DNA of 8,251 nucleotides from positions 1 through 8,251 of the forward strand of contig DSBB01000232.1 of the NCBI GenBank assembly GCA_011046175.1, read 5' to 3'. The notes beneath the pieces are model-generated. The model was not told the origin of the DNA. It saw only the letters and a program-made list of their open reading frames with translations, and ran no database searches. Position numbers and translations under genes: made by a program. This document shows positions 1-6,960 of the stretch, piece after piece (the stretch's first letter is position 1; every line of letters begins with the position of its first letter). The DNA is from Candidatus Hydrogenedentota bacterium (lineage in GTDB: Bacteria; Hydrogenedentota; Hydrogenedentia; Hydrogenedentales; CAITNO01).

Positions 1-9
1 ACCCCTTAC

Positions 10-1215
10 ATGTCGAGAAGAGGTTTTCTGGCCGCGGGCGGCCTTGCCGTTACCGCGGGCATGACGCTGAACCGCCCCGTGTTCGGCGCCAATGACCGCC
101 TGTCCATCGGCGTCATAGGCACGGGCGACCGCGCCGGGTCGCTCATGGCCGACATCGCAAAACTGCGCGACAGCCACAACGCAGCCATTACGGCGGTATG
201 CGATGTGTGGCGGATTAATCGTGAAAGCGCCGCGGCGCGGGTGGAACGCTGGTTTGAAAACAAGCCGTTTGCCACATCGCGCTTTCAGGAGGTGCTTGCC
301 CGGGATGATATTGACGCGGTGGTCATTGCCACCCCCGATTTCGGGCATACCCCCATCATGATCGAAGCGCTGAAGGCAGGCAAGGACGTTTATGTGGAAA
401 AGCCGATGGCACTGGATTTGGACAACGCCAACACCGCACTGGCGCTGGCAAGAGAGAAGGAGCGGGTGGTGCAGGTGGGCACCCAGCGCCGCAGCGAAGG
501 GCGCTGGAAAGCGGCGCACAATTTTATCGCGGAAGGCAACCTGGGCCATGTGAGTCGCATCTCCGCTTCCAATTGCTTCAATCATCCCCGCTGGGCCCGC
601 GATTTTTCGGACTGCAAGCAGGAAGATGTGGATTGGGAAGCCTACCTGTTCAATCGTCCCATGGTGGACTTTGATCCCAAGCTGCTGCGCCGCTGGCATC
701 TCTATAAGATGTGCACCAACGGCATTTCGGGCTTGTGGATGGTGCATCTTATTGACGCCGCCAACATTGTCATGGGCGCCACGTATCCGGACAGCGCCGT
801 AGCGCACGGCGGGTTGTACGTGTGGAAAGACGGCCGGGAGCACAACGACGTGTTCCATGCCTTGATTGATTTCCCCGAAGGATTCCTGTTCGACTGGTCC
901 ATGAGCCTCACCAATGCGGCCGGCAGCCGTTACAACATCCACGGCCGGTATGGCACCATGAATCTGGATGCCCTCACCTATAGCGGCGAGGGCGGCGAAC
1001 AAGGCAAGGCCATCGAAGCCGGGAAATTGACGCCGGAACCCGACCAGAACCACATGGCGAATTGGCTGGAATGCATCCGCAGCAGGCAACGTCCCAATGC
1101 GGATATCGAGTTTGGATTCCAGCATTCCGTGGCCACCATCATGGCCGCCGAAGCGCTACACACAGGACAACGCCAACGCTACGACCGGGAGAACCGACGC
1201 ATTTATGCGGGATAA
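10..1215 (+). CDS. Tat-exported Gfo/Idh/MocA-family NAD(P)-dependent oxidoreductase
   Basis: A 401-residue protein of the Gfo/Idh/MocA fold, which oxidises or reduces sugar hydroxyls using tightly bound NAD(P). Residues 2-8 (SRRGFLA) are a near-perfect twin-arginine motif followed by a hydrophobic stretch to about residue 26, so the protein is probably exported folded with its cofactor. The Rossmann glycine motif is G37-T-G-D-R-A-G43. The family's EKP signature is E130-K131-P132, K131 being the usual catalytic lysine. H246 in the segment WMVHLID matches the conserved active-site histidine; the Asp normally four residues earlier is Leu242. The C-terminal sheet domain is complete and the length is normal. 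Only nine bases precede the ATG, without a visible ribosome site or an in-frame stop, so a slightly longer N terminus cannot be excluded. The family is certain; the substrate is not. Some Tat-type relatives are NAD-dependent glycosidases (GH109-like) or 3-keto-glycoside dehydrogenases. The gene may be co-transcribed with the next one, 82 bp downstream. Confidence 0.9.
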   Translation: MSRRGFLAAGGLAVTAGMTLNRPVFGANDRLSIGVIGTGDRAGSLMADIAKLRDSHNAAITAVCDVWRINRESAAARVERWFENKPFATSRFQEVLARDDIDAVVIATPDFGHTPIMIEALKAGKDVYVEKPMALDLDNANTALALAREKERVVQVGTQRRSEGRWKAAHNFIAEGNLGHVSRISASNCFNHPRWARDFSDCKQEDVDWEAYLFNRPMVDFDPKLLRRWHLYKMCTNGISGLWMVHLIDAANIVMGATYPDSAVAHGGLYVWKDGREHNDVFHALIDFPEGFLFDWSMSLTNAAGSRYNIHGRYGTMNLDALTYSGEGGEQGKAIEAGKLTPEPDQNHMANWLECIRSRQRPNADIEFGFQHSVATIMAAEALHTGQRQRYDRENRRIYAG

Positions 1216-1297
1216 AAAACAACTGCGGCGCCGGTCAACAGATTCGATGTGTGGTAAGCAGCGGCCCCTTTCTGGGCACGGAGCCGGAAATGTGTAT

Positions 1298-3250
1298 ATG
1301 AAATACGGCTGTTTTCATATTTCCTTGAGTATGATGGCCATTGCTTTGTGGGCGGCCCATCCCGGCATTGCCCGCGGCCAAAACGACGAGCATCGCGAGT
1401 ACTTGTCTGTTATGGAACTCGGCGCATCCGACTTGGGTTCGGGGTTGCCGGAAGGCTGGCGTATCACCGACGGAAGCGGCGCTGAAGCGGCGGAAGCAAA
1501 CGGGAACCTGTGGCGGGTGGAACCGGACAGCAACGGCAACGCGGCGATTTGTTTAACGCCCGAGGCGCAGCCCCTTTCCCTGGTTTCGCCGCCTGTGCCT
1601 ATGGAAGAAGGCTGCGCCGCACTCTCCGGCGTGGTCATTGGCAATGGCGATAACGAAGTTTCCGCGTCGTTGCAATGGTTGTCAAAGGATGAAGTTGTGG
1701 CAACGGTTCCCCTGCGCGAGCCGCCCGTAAGCGATGCGCGCCGCCGCCGCTTCAACCTTGCCGAGTCGCCAAGGCCCGAAACCGCCGATGGCGCGCGCCT
1801 GCTGGTGACGGCAGCCCCAACGGAAGGCGCAACATTCTGCTGCACCGCAGTCAGGTTAACGGGCATGTTTGCCGCTCCACGGGAAGTCAGCCTTTTTTAT
1901 AACAAGATCGGATATGAGCAGGTGGCGCCCAAATTTTTCACGGTGCAAGCGAATTTCCCCGCGGAACGGGCGGTCTTCTCGCTGACAGACCCGTTGGGAC
2001 TCCGCGTTTTCAGCGGAACGCTCTCGCCGGGGAAAACCGTCAAGGGCGCAAACGGGGTGTCCTGGGAAGGATATTATTATCAAGGCAATTTTTCTTTCTT
2101 CGAAGAAGAGGGCGACTATACGCTGACCGTCGAACTCGACCAGTGCGAACCGGTAAGTGCGGATATCCGCGTCGGCTTCAACCTGCTCTGGCATGAAGCG
2201 TTCGCGCTTGCTTTGGCGCCATTCAGACAATTGCGCGTTGAGAATGACGATGACGACAAATTGCGCTTGTGGCGCCCGGCCTTTCTGGGAGGCGTTTCTG
2301 ACGCCGCGTTGTTATGGGATATTGTGCGTTCCTGTTGCATCGTGCGATTACACGCACAGACGGATGCATTTGTGCCCTTGCGCGAAGAGGCCCTTTATGG
2401 CCTCGAACGTATGGCGCGGTGGCTCGATAACGGAAACAGTGGCGTCAATCAAGATGAACAAGCCTTGCATGCGGCGATCATGGCCTGCGGCGCCCGTTTG
2501 TTCCCGAAATCCGGCCTTGTCATGGCCGCGGCGCGACGGCTGACCGAAACGATCATGACAAGCGGGCAAAAGGGGATGTTGCCCTTTTCCGCCGTAATGG
2601 ATATGTACGAAGCCACAAAAGAGTCCCGATACCTCGAACATGGACGGCGGATTTTCCCGGGCATTTCCACCGAATATATTGATCCGTTGCTTATTTTTGA
2701 AAGCTATACCGACACAATGATCACCATCCCCTTGAGCAACCATTTGGGGGGGCTCGCCGACCGTATTGTCGGCGCCGCCGACAACCCCTTCGGCCTTGCC
2801 ATGGAAAACGGCGGGTTCTTTTTATGGGAGACGGAAACGGACGACCCGCTCAGGGGTAACAATGCGCGTCTGTTGAGCATTGTCGAGGTTATGGCGCAAG
2901 CGTGCCGGTACGCGGCAAAGCCGGAATACACAACCTTCGTTTACAATCAATTCAATTGGATAATGGGAAACAATCCGTATGGCGTCTGTTTGATCGTCGG
3001 CCTTTGTGAACCGGATGCGCCGTTCCTTGTTTTGCCGGAAAACGCAACTCTCGAGCAACCCTATGGCGCTGTGCTGCATGGCGTGGGACCGGTTGCGCCC
3101 GATACGGACAGGCCATTCTTTGGAGCGAACAAAAATGAGGCGGCTGAAAGCACCCATGGATTCTCGTTATACAATAACGCCCGTTATATCAGCGCAATGG
3201 CGCATCTGAAACGGATACCCGTGGCGCCGCCTTTGAAACAACGACTGTAA
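1298..3250 (+). CDS. Secreted GH9-like protein with Ig-like domain, catalytic residues apparently lost
   Basis: A 650-residue protein from ATG 1298. This start gives a compact signal peptide (MKYG, then a hydrophobic core to about residue 27); in-frame ATGs at 1205 and 1247 would add a long polar tail before it and are less likely. The ribosome site is weak (GGAG, 14 bases upstream). Residues about 40-188 are a beta-rich region, possibly a jelly-roll carbohydrate-binding module. Residues about 197-292 (starting FYNKIGYEQVAPK) match the N-terminal Ig-like domain of GH9 cellulases. Residues 296-650 are helical with GH9 landmarks: GGVSDA at 331-336, MGNNPYG at 556-562, and YNNARYISAMA near the C terminus. 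Aligned by eye, the DAGD catalytic base is Leu338, the late HHR motif is absent, and the acid Glu before the YNNA segment is Gly621. It is therefore either a binding protein or an enzyme with altered chemistry. Fold confidence is good; activity is unknown. Confidence 0.75.
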   Translation: MKYGCFHISLSMMAIALWAAHPGIARGQNDEHREYLSVMELGASDLGSGLPEGWRITDGSGAEAAEANGNLWRVEPDSNGNAAICLTPEAQPLSLVSPPVPMEEGCAALSGVVIGNGDNEVSASLQWLSKDEVVATVPLREPPVSDARRRRFNLAESPRPETADGARLLVTAAPTEGATFCCTAVRLTGMFAAPREVSLFYNKIGYEQVAPKFFTVQANFPAERAVFSLTDPLGLRVFSGTLSPGKTVKGANGVSWEGYYYQGNFSFFEEEGDYTLTVELDQCEPVSADIRVGFNLLWHEAFALALAPFRQLRVENDDDDKLRLWRPAFLGGVSDAALLWDIVRSCCIVRLHAQTDAFVPLREEALYGLERMARWLDNGNSGVNQDEQALHAAIMACGARLFPKSGLVMAAARRLTETIMTSGQKGMLPFSAVMDMYEATKESRYLEHGRRIFPGISTEYIDPLLIFESYTDTMITIPLSNHLGGLADRIVGAADNPFGLAMENGGFFLWETETDDPLRGNNARLLSIVEVMAQACRYAAKPEYTTFVYNQFNWIMGNNPYGVCLIVGLCEPDAPFLVLPENATLEQPYGAVLHGVGPVAPDTDRPFFGANKNEAAESTHGFSLYNNARYISAMAHLKRIPVAPPLKQRL

Positions 3251-3413
3251 TGTTTCCAAATGACAGGGGAACACCGCGCACGCCGGGCGGACAAGGCCGG
3301 TCGGTGAAATATTCGGGTTAGTCCAACAAAGGACGCCCATGAAGCTTTCGCTTCCACCGCAAACGAGGAAAATGCGGCTGTGTGTTTGGGTATGGGACGT
3401 ATGGGAGATTGAA

Positions 3414-4670
3414 TCAGCGCCGTGAATTTTCAGAGCCTGAACGTTCGAGCAATCCTTGTATAACCGAATATACGGCATCGGCGGAAATATCCTGTAGACA
3501 ACGATTGTCGGAACAAGGCGACAGGCGGTAGTTCATGGGAGAGTAGCAAGGGCTGCATGCCAGCCCCAAATACATTACGCGCAATCTTTCGGATAAGGGG
3601 CTGTAAAGCAGGGGCGTTTCCGGCCCGAACAATACAACGCCCGCAATATCCGTGAGCGCGGCAAAATGAGCGGGGCCGCTGTCTGAACTTACTAAAATAT
3701 CGCATCGGGTCATCAACACAACCAGTGAACGTAATGTCAGTTTCCCCGCCAGGCTGAATGCGCGCGCGGCGTCTATGGATTTTGCCATGTTTTGGCAAAG
3801 GCCGCGCTCGTGGTCCAGTCCGGTGATAAGTATGCGGCCTTCCGGCCATGTGTCAAGCAGGCGGCGGCCCAGCTCGACATATCGCGCGTCGGGCCACTTG
3901 CGCGACGGCAATTCATCCTGACATTTGGGGTTAAAGAGGAAAAGAGGGTACGGTTTTTGTCCCGGCGCCTCGAAGGACAGGGTTTTCTTGAGCAGCCCGT
4001 CCACTTGCTCTGCCGTATCCCCGTCGGGGATCAGACGCGGCGGCGTACAAGGCGGCGACTGCGGGGTTTCTTTGAGCAGGGGCGCTTCGCGGGGCGCCGC
4101 AAAAGCGGCGCGCACAAACACGTCAAACGCCTGCGCGGTATGCAGGTAGGGGTTAAACTGGACGCGATGGGTTACAAGGCCGCCGCGATAGGGGCCTTCC
4201 ATGTTGAAGCGATGCAGTCCCACACGCCGCCGCGCGCCGCTGAGCCAGGCGATTATAATGGAAATGCGGGCAAATATTTCCAAATCAACGGCCGTGTCAA
4301 TGCGCAACCGGCGCATGCGTATAATGGCGGCAATCATGTCCACGCAAAACGCCGGGAAACTGCTGTCCCGCGCTGTAATCACGTTTTCTTCGGGGACCAC
4401 ATTCAGGATTTCCACAATTTCCCGGTTCTTCTGGAACACAAAGAAGAATACGTTTTCCCGGCCCACCTGTTCCACAGCGCGCATAACCGCGCCATAAGCC
4501 AGAATGATGGCGCCTTGTTCCACAGGCTTGATGAAGATAACGCGTTTGACCGGCGGCAGCGTCGCCGCGTCCGGGCGCAAAATGCGGCAAATCTTTTCGA
4601 CGATGGTCAGGAAAAAACATATAACCACCCCGAGACGGCGGTCTATAAAACGTTCCAGCCGGCTGTTCAA
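3414..4670 (-). CDS. Glycosyltransferase family 9 (heptosyltransferase-like)
   Basis: A 418-residue GT-B transferase related to ADP-heptose:LPS heptosyltransferases, which add a sugar from a nucleotide donor to a growing surface glycan at the inner membrane. The N-terminal Rossmann strand is RVIFIKPVEQGA (43-54), preceded by a hydrophobic helix (13-31) that may hold it at the membrane. GT9 marks in the donor-binding half are FNPK...LPSRKWP (246-260), SSDSGPAHFAAL (328-339) and LFGPETP (347-353). Near the C terminus four cysteines (372, 375, 386, 391) form a cluster of the kind seen in many GT9 proteins. At 418 residues it is longer than typical heptosyltransferases (about 350). The start is TTG, one base after the stop of the upstream epimerase gene, with GGGAG nine bases before it. 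No ATG lies between there and the first conserved strand. The donor sugar cannot be told from sequence; heptose is not implied. Confidence 0.85.
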   Translation of the reverse strand: MNSRLERFIDRRLGVVICFFLTIVEKICRILRPDAATLPPVKRVIFIKPVEQGAIILAYGAVMRAVEQVGRENVFFFVFQKNREIVEILNVVPEENVITARDSSFPAFCVDMIAAIIRMRRLRIDTAVDLEIFARISIIIAWLSGARRRVGLHRFNMEGPYRGGLVTHRVQFNPYLHTAQAFDVFVRAAFAAPREAPLLKETPQSPPCTPPRLIPDGDTAEQVDGLLKKTLSFEAPGQKPYPLFLFNPKCQDELPSRKWPDARYVELGRRLLDTWPEGRILITGLDHERGLCQNMAKSIDAARAFSLAGKLTLRSLVVLMTRCDILVSSDSGPAHFAALTDIAGVVLFGPETPLLYSPLSERLRVMYLGLACSPCYSPMNYRLSPCSDNRCLQDISADAVYSVIQGLLERSGSENSRR

Positions 4671-4671
4671 A

Positions 4672-5658
4672 TCAGTGCGCTCCCAATGCGTTTTCCGTCT
4701 GTTGCTTCTTTATTTTCTTGAAGACTTCGATATTGTAATAGTCCTCTTTGGTCAGATCGCCATAGTCCGCGTAATGCGCGAACAGGCTGTCCACAATGTC
4801 CGCAATGGCGCAATCGGGGCGGAAGTGGAGCTGCGTATTCGCCTTTGCGCAGTCTACTTTGTAATTGCGGAAGTCCGGCGTGTTTCTGGTTTCAATGTCA
4901 ATCGCCTTGCCGGTGTGTTTTTCGACGGCCTTTTTCACTTCTTCGGCGACCTGTCCCACGGTGAAATTATCGTATGCGATGTTGTAAACGCCGCTTAATT
5001 CCGGTTCGGCGCGCACGGCGCACACAAAAGCCTTTGCCGTGTCGCGCACGTCAATAATGGGCCGCCAGATGGCGGGGTTGTTCACCACAATGCGGCCGTC
5101 GGTCATTGCTGATTTGAACATGGTGTTGACAATCAAGTCAAAACGCATGCGCGGGCTGTGTCCGTTCACGGTGCCCTGACGCAGGGCAATGGTTGAAAAG
5201 CCCTCTTGTTCTTGTTGCAGCACGCCGCGCTCGCCCACCGTTTTTGAAATCCCATAGGGATAAGAGCAAAACACGGGCGCGTCTTCGTCATAAAGCCGGT
5301 TCTCGGTGTATCCGTAAATGGAACAGGAAGACGCGTAGATAAACCGTTTTACGCCCGCTTTTTGCGCGCAGAACGCCAGATACGGCGGCAGCGCGCCGTT
5401 TTGCACAAAATTCATGACGGGGTCGTATTCCGCCATGGGATCGTTGCTTAATCCGGCCAGGAATATCACCTGATCGTAACCGGCCAAATCTGTCGCGTCC
5501 AGGGAGAACAAGTCACGCTTCGTGGCGGATATGCCTCGCGGCAGATGGTTGCCGAACCACATCAGGTCTATCACGTCCACCTGGCAGCCGTGTTCGTGCA
5601 GCAAGGGCGCAAGCACAGAACCGATATATCCCGCGCCGCCCGCAACAAGTATTTTCAT
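4672..5658 (-). CDS. NAD-dependent sugar epimerase/dehydratase (extended SDR family)
   Basis: A 328-residue extended short-chain dehydrogenase, the class that epimerises, dehydrates or reduces nucleotide-activated sugars in the cytoplasm. The NAD-binding motif is G7-G-A-G10-Y-I-G13. The catalytic set is visible: the serine region YASSCSIYG (108-116) and Y135-G-I-S-K139. RPIIDVRDTAKAF (199-211) is the substrate-side motif common in UDP-glucose 4-epimerase-like enzymes. Length is normal. The ATG at 5658 follows TGGAG with a good seven-base spacing. It is the first gene of a two-gene minus-strand unit with the GT9 gene, so it probably makes or modifies the sugar that transferase uses. It is divergent from the TIM-barrel gene across a gap holding a perfect palindrome. 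Family certain; exact reaction (4-epimerase, dehydratase or reductase) not determinable. Confidence 0.9.
   Translation of the reverse strand: MKILVAGGAGYIGSVLAPLLHEHGCQVDVIDLMWFGNHLPRGISATKRDLFSLDATDLAGYDQVIFLAGLSNDPMAEYDPVMNFVQNGALPPYLAFCAQKAGVKRFIYASSCSIYGYTENRLYDEDAPVFCSYPYGISKTVGERGVLQQEQEGFSTIALRQGTVNGHSPRMRFDLIVNTMFKSAMTDGRIVVNNPAIWRPIIDVRDTAKAFVCAVRAEPELSGVYNIAYDNFTVGQVAEEVKKAVEKHTGKAIDIETRNTPDFRNYKVDCAKANTQLHFRPDCAIADIVDSLFAHYADYGDLTKEDYYNIEVFKKIKKQQTENALGAH
4680..4684 (-). promoter_or_regulatory. Ribosome binding site deciding the TTG start of the GT9 gene
   Basis: GGGAG on the minus strand lies nine bases before TTG 4670 and inside the last codons of the epimerase gene. With only one base between the epimerase stop (4674-4672) and this TTG, translation of the two genes is probably coupled. 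Confidence 0.6.
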
Positions 5659-5665
5659 GTTATAA

Positions 5666-5670
5666 CTCCA
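5666..5670 (-). promoter_or_regulatory. Ribosome binding site of the epimerase gene
   Basis: TGGAG on the minus strand, seven bases before ATG 5658. It is a standard strong site and supports that start. Confidence 0.7.
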
Positions 5671-5696
5671 TCATGGTGGTTTTTCAGGATGATTGC

Positions 5697-5714
5697 CTGC
5701 CGGGCGCCCGGCAG
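5697..5714. promoter_or_regulatory. 18-bp perfect palindrome in the divergent intergenic region
   Basis: CTGCCGGGCGCCCGGCAG reads the same on both strands. It sits 38 bases upstream of the epimerase ATG and about 200 bases upstream of the TIM-barrel GTG. It begins about ten bases downstream of a possible minus-strand -10 box (5729-5724), where an operator would overlap the transcription start. It could instead fold in the epimerase leader RNA as a hairpin of seven GC-rich pairs with a four-base loop. The palindrome is seen directly; its function is inferred. Confidence 0.5.
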
Positions 5715-5723
5715 CGATGCACT

Positions 5724-5752
5724 ATTATGCAACAAAAACACCCCGAAAAGCA
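5724..5752 (-). promoter_or_regulatory. Possible promoter of the epimerase-GT9 pair
   Basis: On the minus strand CATAAT (5729-5724) matches five of six bases of the TATAAT -10 consensus, about 65 bases before the epimerase ATG. The -35 region at 17-bp spacing (TGCTTT, 5752-5747) is poor, so the promoter would need an activator or be of another class. Weak evidence. Confidence 0.3.
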
Positions 5753-5810
5753 TGGGCGCGGGGATTTTCCTTGCCGTTGGCGGCTGTATGCCGCTGTTTG
5801 GCCGGGTGAA

Positions 5811-5840
5811 TTGCTTTGTCGCTTGGGTACCTGCTACTAT
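5811..5840 (+). promoter_or_regulatory. Possible promoter of the TIM-barrel gene
   Basis: TTGCTT (5811-5816) and TACTAT (5835-5840) are separated by 18 bp and match three and four consensus bases. They would give a leader of about 65 bases before GTG 5914. Weak sequence evidence, but a promoter is expected in this divergent gap. Confidence 0.3.
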
Positions 5841-5913
5841 TTTTGAAGATGTCAAGGTACGGTGTCCATGTGCGCCGCACACCAATAAGGTTGAAAACAA
5901 GAAAGGGAAAGCC

Positions 5914-6759
5914 GTGAACCGCAGAGAGTTTATGATGACCGCCGGGATTGCCGCCGCAGCCGGAACGCTGTTTGGCGCCGCCCAATCCGCCCACGCCGGA
6001 GAATTCACTGGAAAAATCAAAAAGGCCGTCAAATACGGCATGATCGGCGAGGGCAAGACGCCGCTCGACAAATTAACCCTGCTCAAAGACTTGGGATACG
6101 ACGGGGTGGAGCCGAATTTCGGCGAGGTGGACATGGCGGAACTCGCCAAGGCAAGCGAATCCACCGGACTGCCCGTGCATGGCGTCGTGAAGGGCTGGTC
6201 CTTTGACGACATCAACACCTGCATTGATCAGGCGAAGGAAATCGGCGCCTCTTCCGTGCTTATTGTGGCGGGCAAGGTGGACGAAAACATGCCCTATGAG
6301 CGCAACTACATCGAGACGCAGGAGAAGATGAAACGCGCGGGCGAACACGCCGCAAAACGGGAAATTCACCTGCTCGTCGAAAATGTGTGGAACAATTTCC
6401 TGTTGAGTCCCCTCGAAAAGGCGCGTTACATAGACGAGATTGACAATCCATGGGTGGGTTCTTATTTCGACGTGGGCAATGTCGCCCGATACGGCTGGCC
6501 GGAACACTGGATTCCCGTGCTGGGCAAGCGCATCGTCAAACTGGACATCAAGGAATACAGCACCAAGATCATGAACGACGAAGGGCTGTGGAAGGGCTTC
6601 AAGGTCGAGATAGGCGAAGGCACCATCAACTGGGCGGCAGTGCGGCGCGAACTGGCGGCAATAGAGTATGCCGGCTGGGCGACGGCGGAAGTGGGCGGCG
6701 GCGACAGAAAACGGCTCGCCGATATTGCCGCGCGCATGGATAACGTGCTGGACTTATAA
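5914..6759 (+). CDS. Tat-exported TIM-barrel sugar isomerase/epimerase-like protein
   Basis: A 281-residue protein of the xylose-isomerase-like TIM-barrel (AP endonuclease 2) superfamily, which holds sugar epimerases, hydroxypyruvate isomerase, inositol-pathway enzymes and some beta-eliminating lyases. I start it at GTG 5914: this keeps the Tat motif NRREFMM at residues 2-8, and AAGGGA lies five bases upstream. The ATG at 5932 would delete the motif. A signal-peptidase site AHA/GEF falls after residue 28. Likely metal ligands are E156 (LVENVW), D186 (YFDVGN) and E259 (ATAEVGG). The usual histidine ligand, in a V-H-x-K-D-type motif, is Asp211 in VKLDIKEY. I believe this variant recurs in exported relatives from Planctomycetota-like bacteria, but that is from memory. 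The substrate is unknown. The ORF is open further upstream, but that part overlaps the divergent promoter region and shows no family similarity. Confidence 0.85.
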   Translation: MNRREFMMTAGIAAAAGTLFGAAQSAHAGEFTGKIKKAVKYGMIGEGKTPLDKLTLLKDLGYDGVEPNFGEVDMAELAKASESTGLPVHGVVKGWSFDDINTCIDQAKEIGASSVLIVAGKVDENMPYERNYIETQEKMKRAGEHAAKREIHLLVENVWNNFLLSPLEKARYIDEIDNPWVGSYFDVGNVARYGWPEHWIPVLGKRIVKLDIKEYSTKIMNDEGLWKGFKVEIGEGTINWAAVRRELAAIEYAGWATAEVGGGDRKRLADIAARMDNVLDL

Positions 6760-6818
6760 CAACTGACAGGGTTGCGAATCGCAATTATCCCGCAAGCATA
6801 ACAGGTTGAAGCCGATGC

Positions 6819-6884
6819 ATGCCCAAAAGCAACCGTCATTCCCGCTTTCACGGGAATGACGGGGACTTGATGTTATTTGGGCAT
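6819..6884. repeat. Nested inverted-repeat element (REP/MITE-like)
   Basis: The inner part is a perfect 12-bp stem, CCGTCATTCCCG (6833-6844) and CGGGAATGACGG (6851-6862), around the six-base loop CTTTCA. It is flanked by an outer 9-bp inverted repeat, ATGCCCAAA (6819-6827) and TTTGGGCAT (6876-6884), giving a 66-bp nested structure between the TIM-barrel and toroid genes. The core GTCATTCCCG...CGGGAATGAC is, from general knowledge, a widespread dispersed palindromic repeat in bacterial genomes. There is no T-run after the stem on the plus strand, so it is not a classic intrinsic terminator, though it could slow transcription. The copy number cannot be judged from one window. Confidence 0.7.
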
Positions 6885-6960
6885 ATTGTGCGACCTGCTG
6901 GACAGATACTGCGAATCAACGTCATTGAGCAAGTCGGAATAACGAGAAGCGACGTGTGAC

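Noticed and set aside
1097..1297. N-terminal extension of the GH9-like protein, including ATGs at 1205 and 1247
   Set aside because: It overlaps the end of the oxidoreductase gene and would put a polar, arginine-rich tail before a standard signal peptide starting at 1298.
3251..3273. Hairpin just after the GH9-like stop (TGTTTCC with GGGAACA)
   Set aside because: Only seven pairs including one G-T, with a nine-base loop and no T-run. The rest of the 3251-3413 convergent gap shows only four- and five-pair stems.
3792..4721. 309-residue plus-strand open frame antisense to the GT9 and epimerase genes
   Set aside because: The minus strand has clear GT9 motifs over the same bases; the plus-strand product is low-complexity and basic with no recognisable domain.
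5545..5913. Upstream extension of the TIM-barrel reading frame
   Set aside because: It would run antisense through the epimerase start and the intergenic region, and would bury the Tat motif inside the protein.
6772..6784. Short inverted repeat TTGCGA-A-TCGCAA after the TIM-barrel gene
   Set aside because: Six-base arms with a one-base centre are likely by chance, and there is no T-run to make a terminator.
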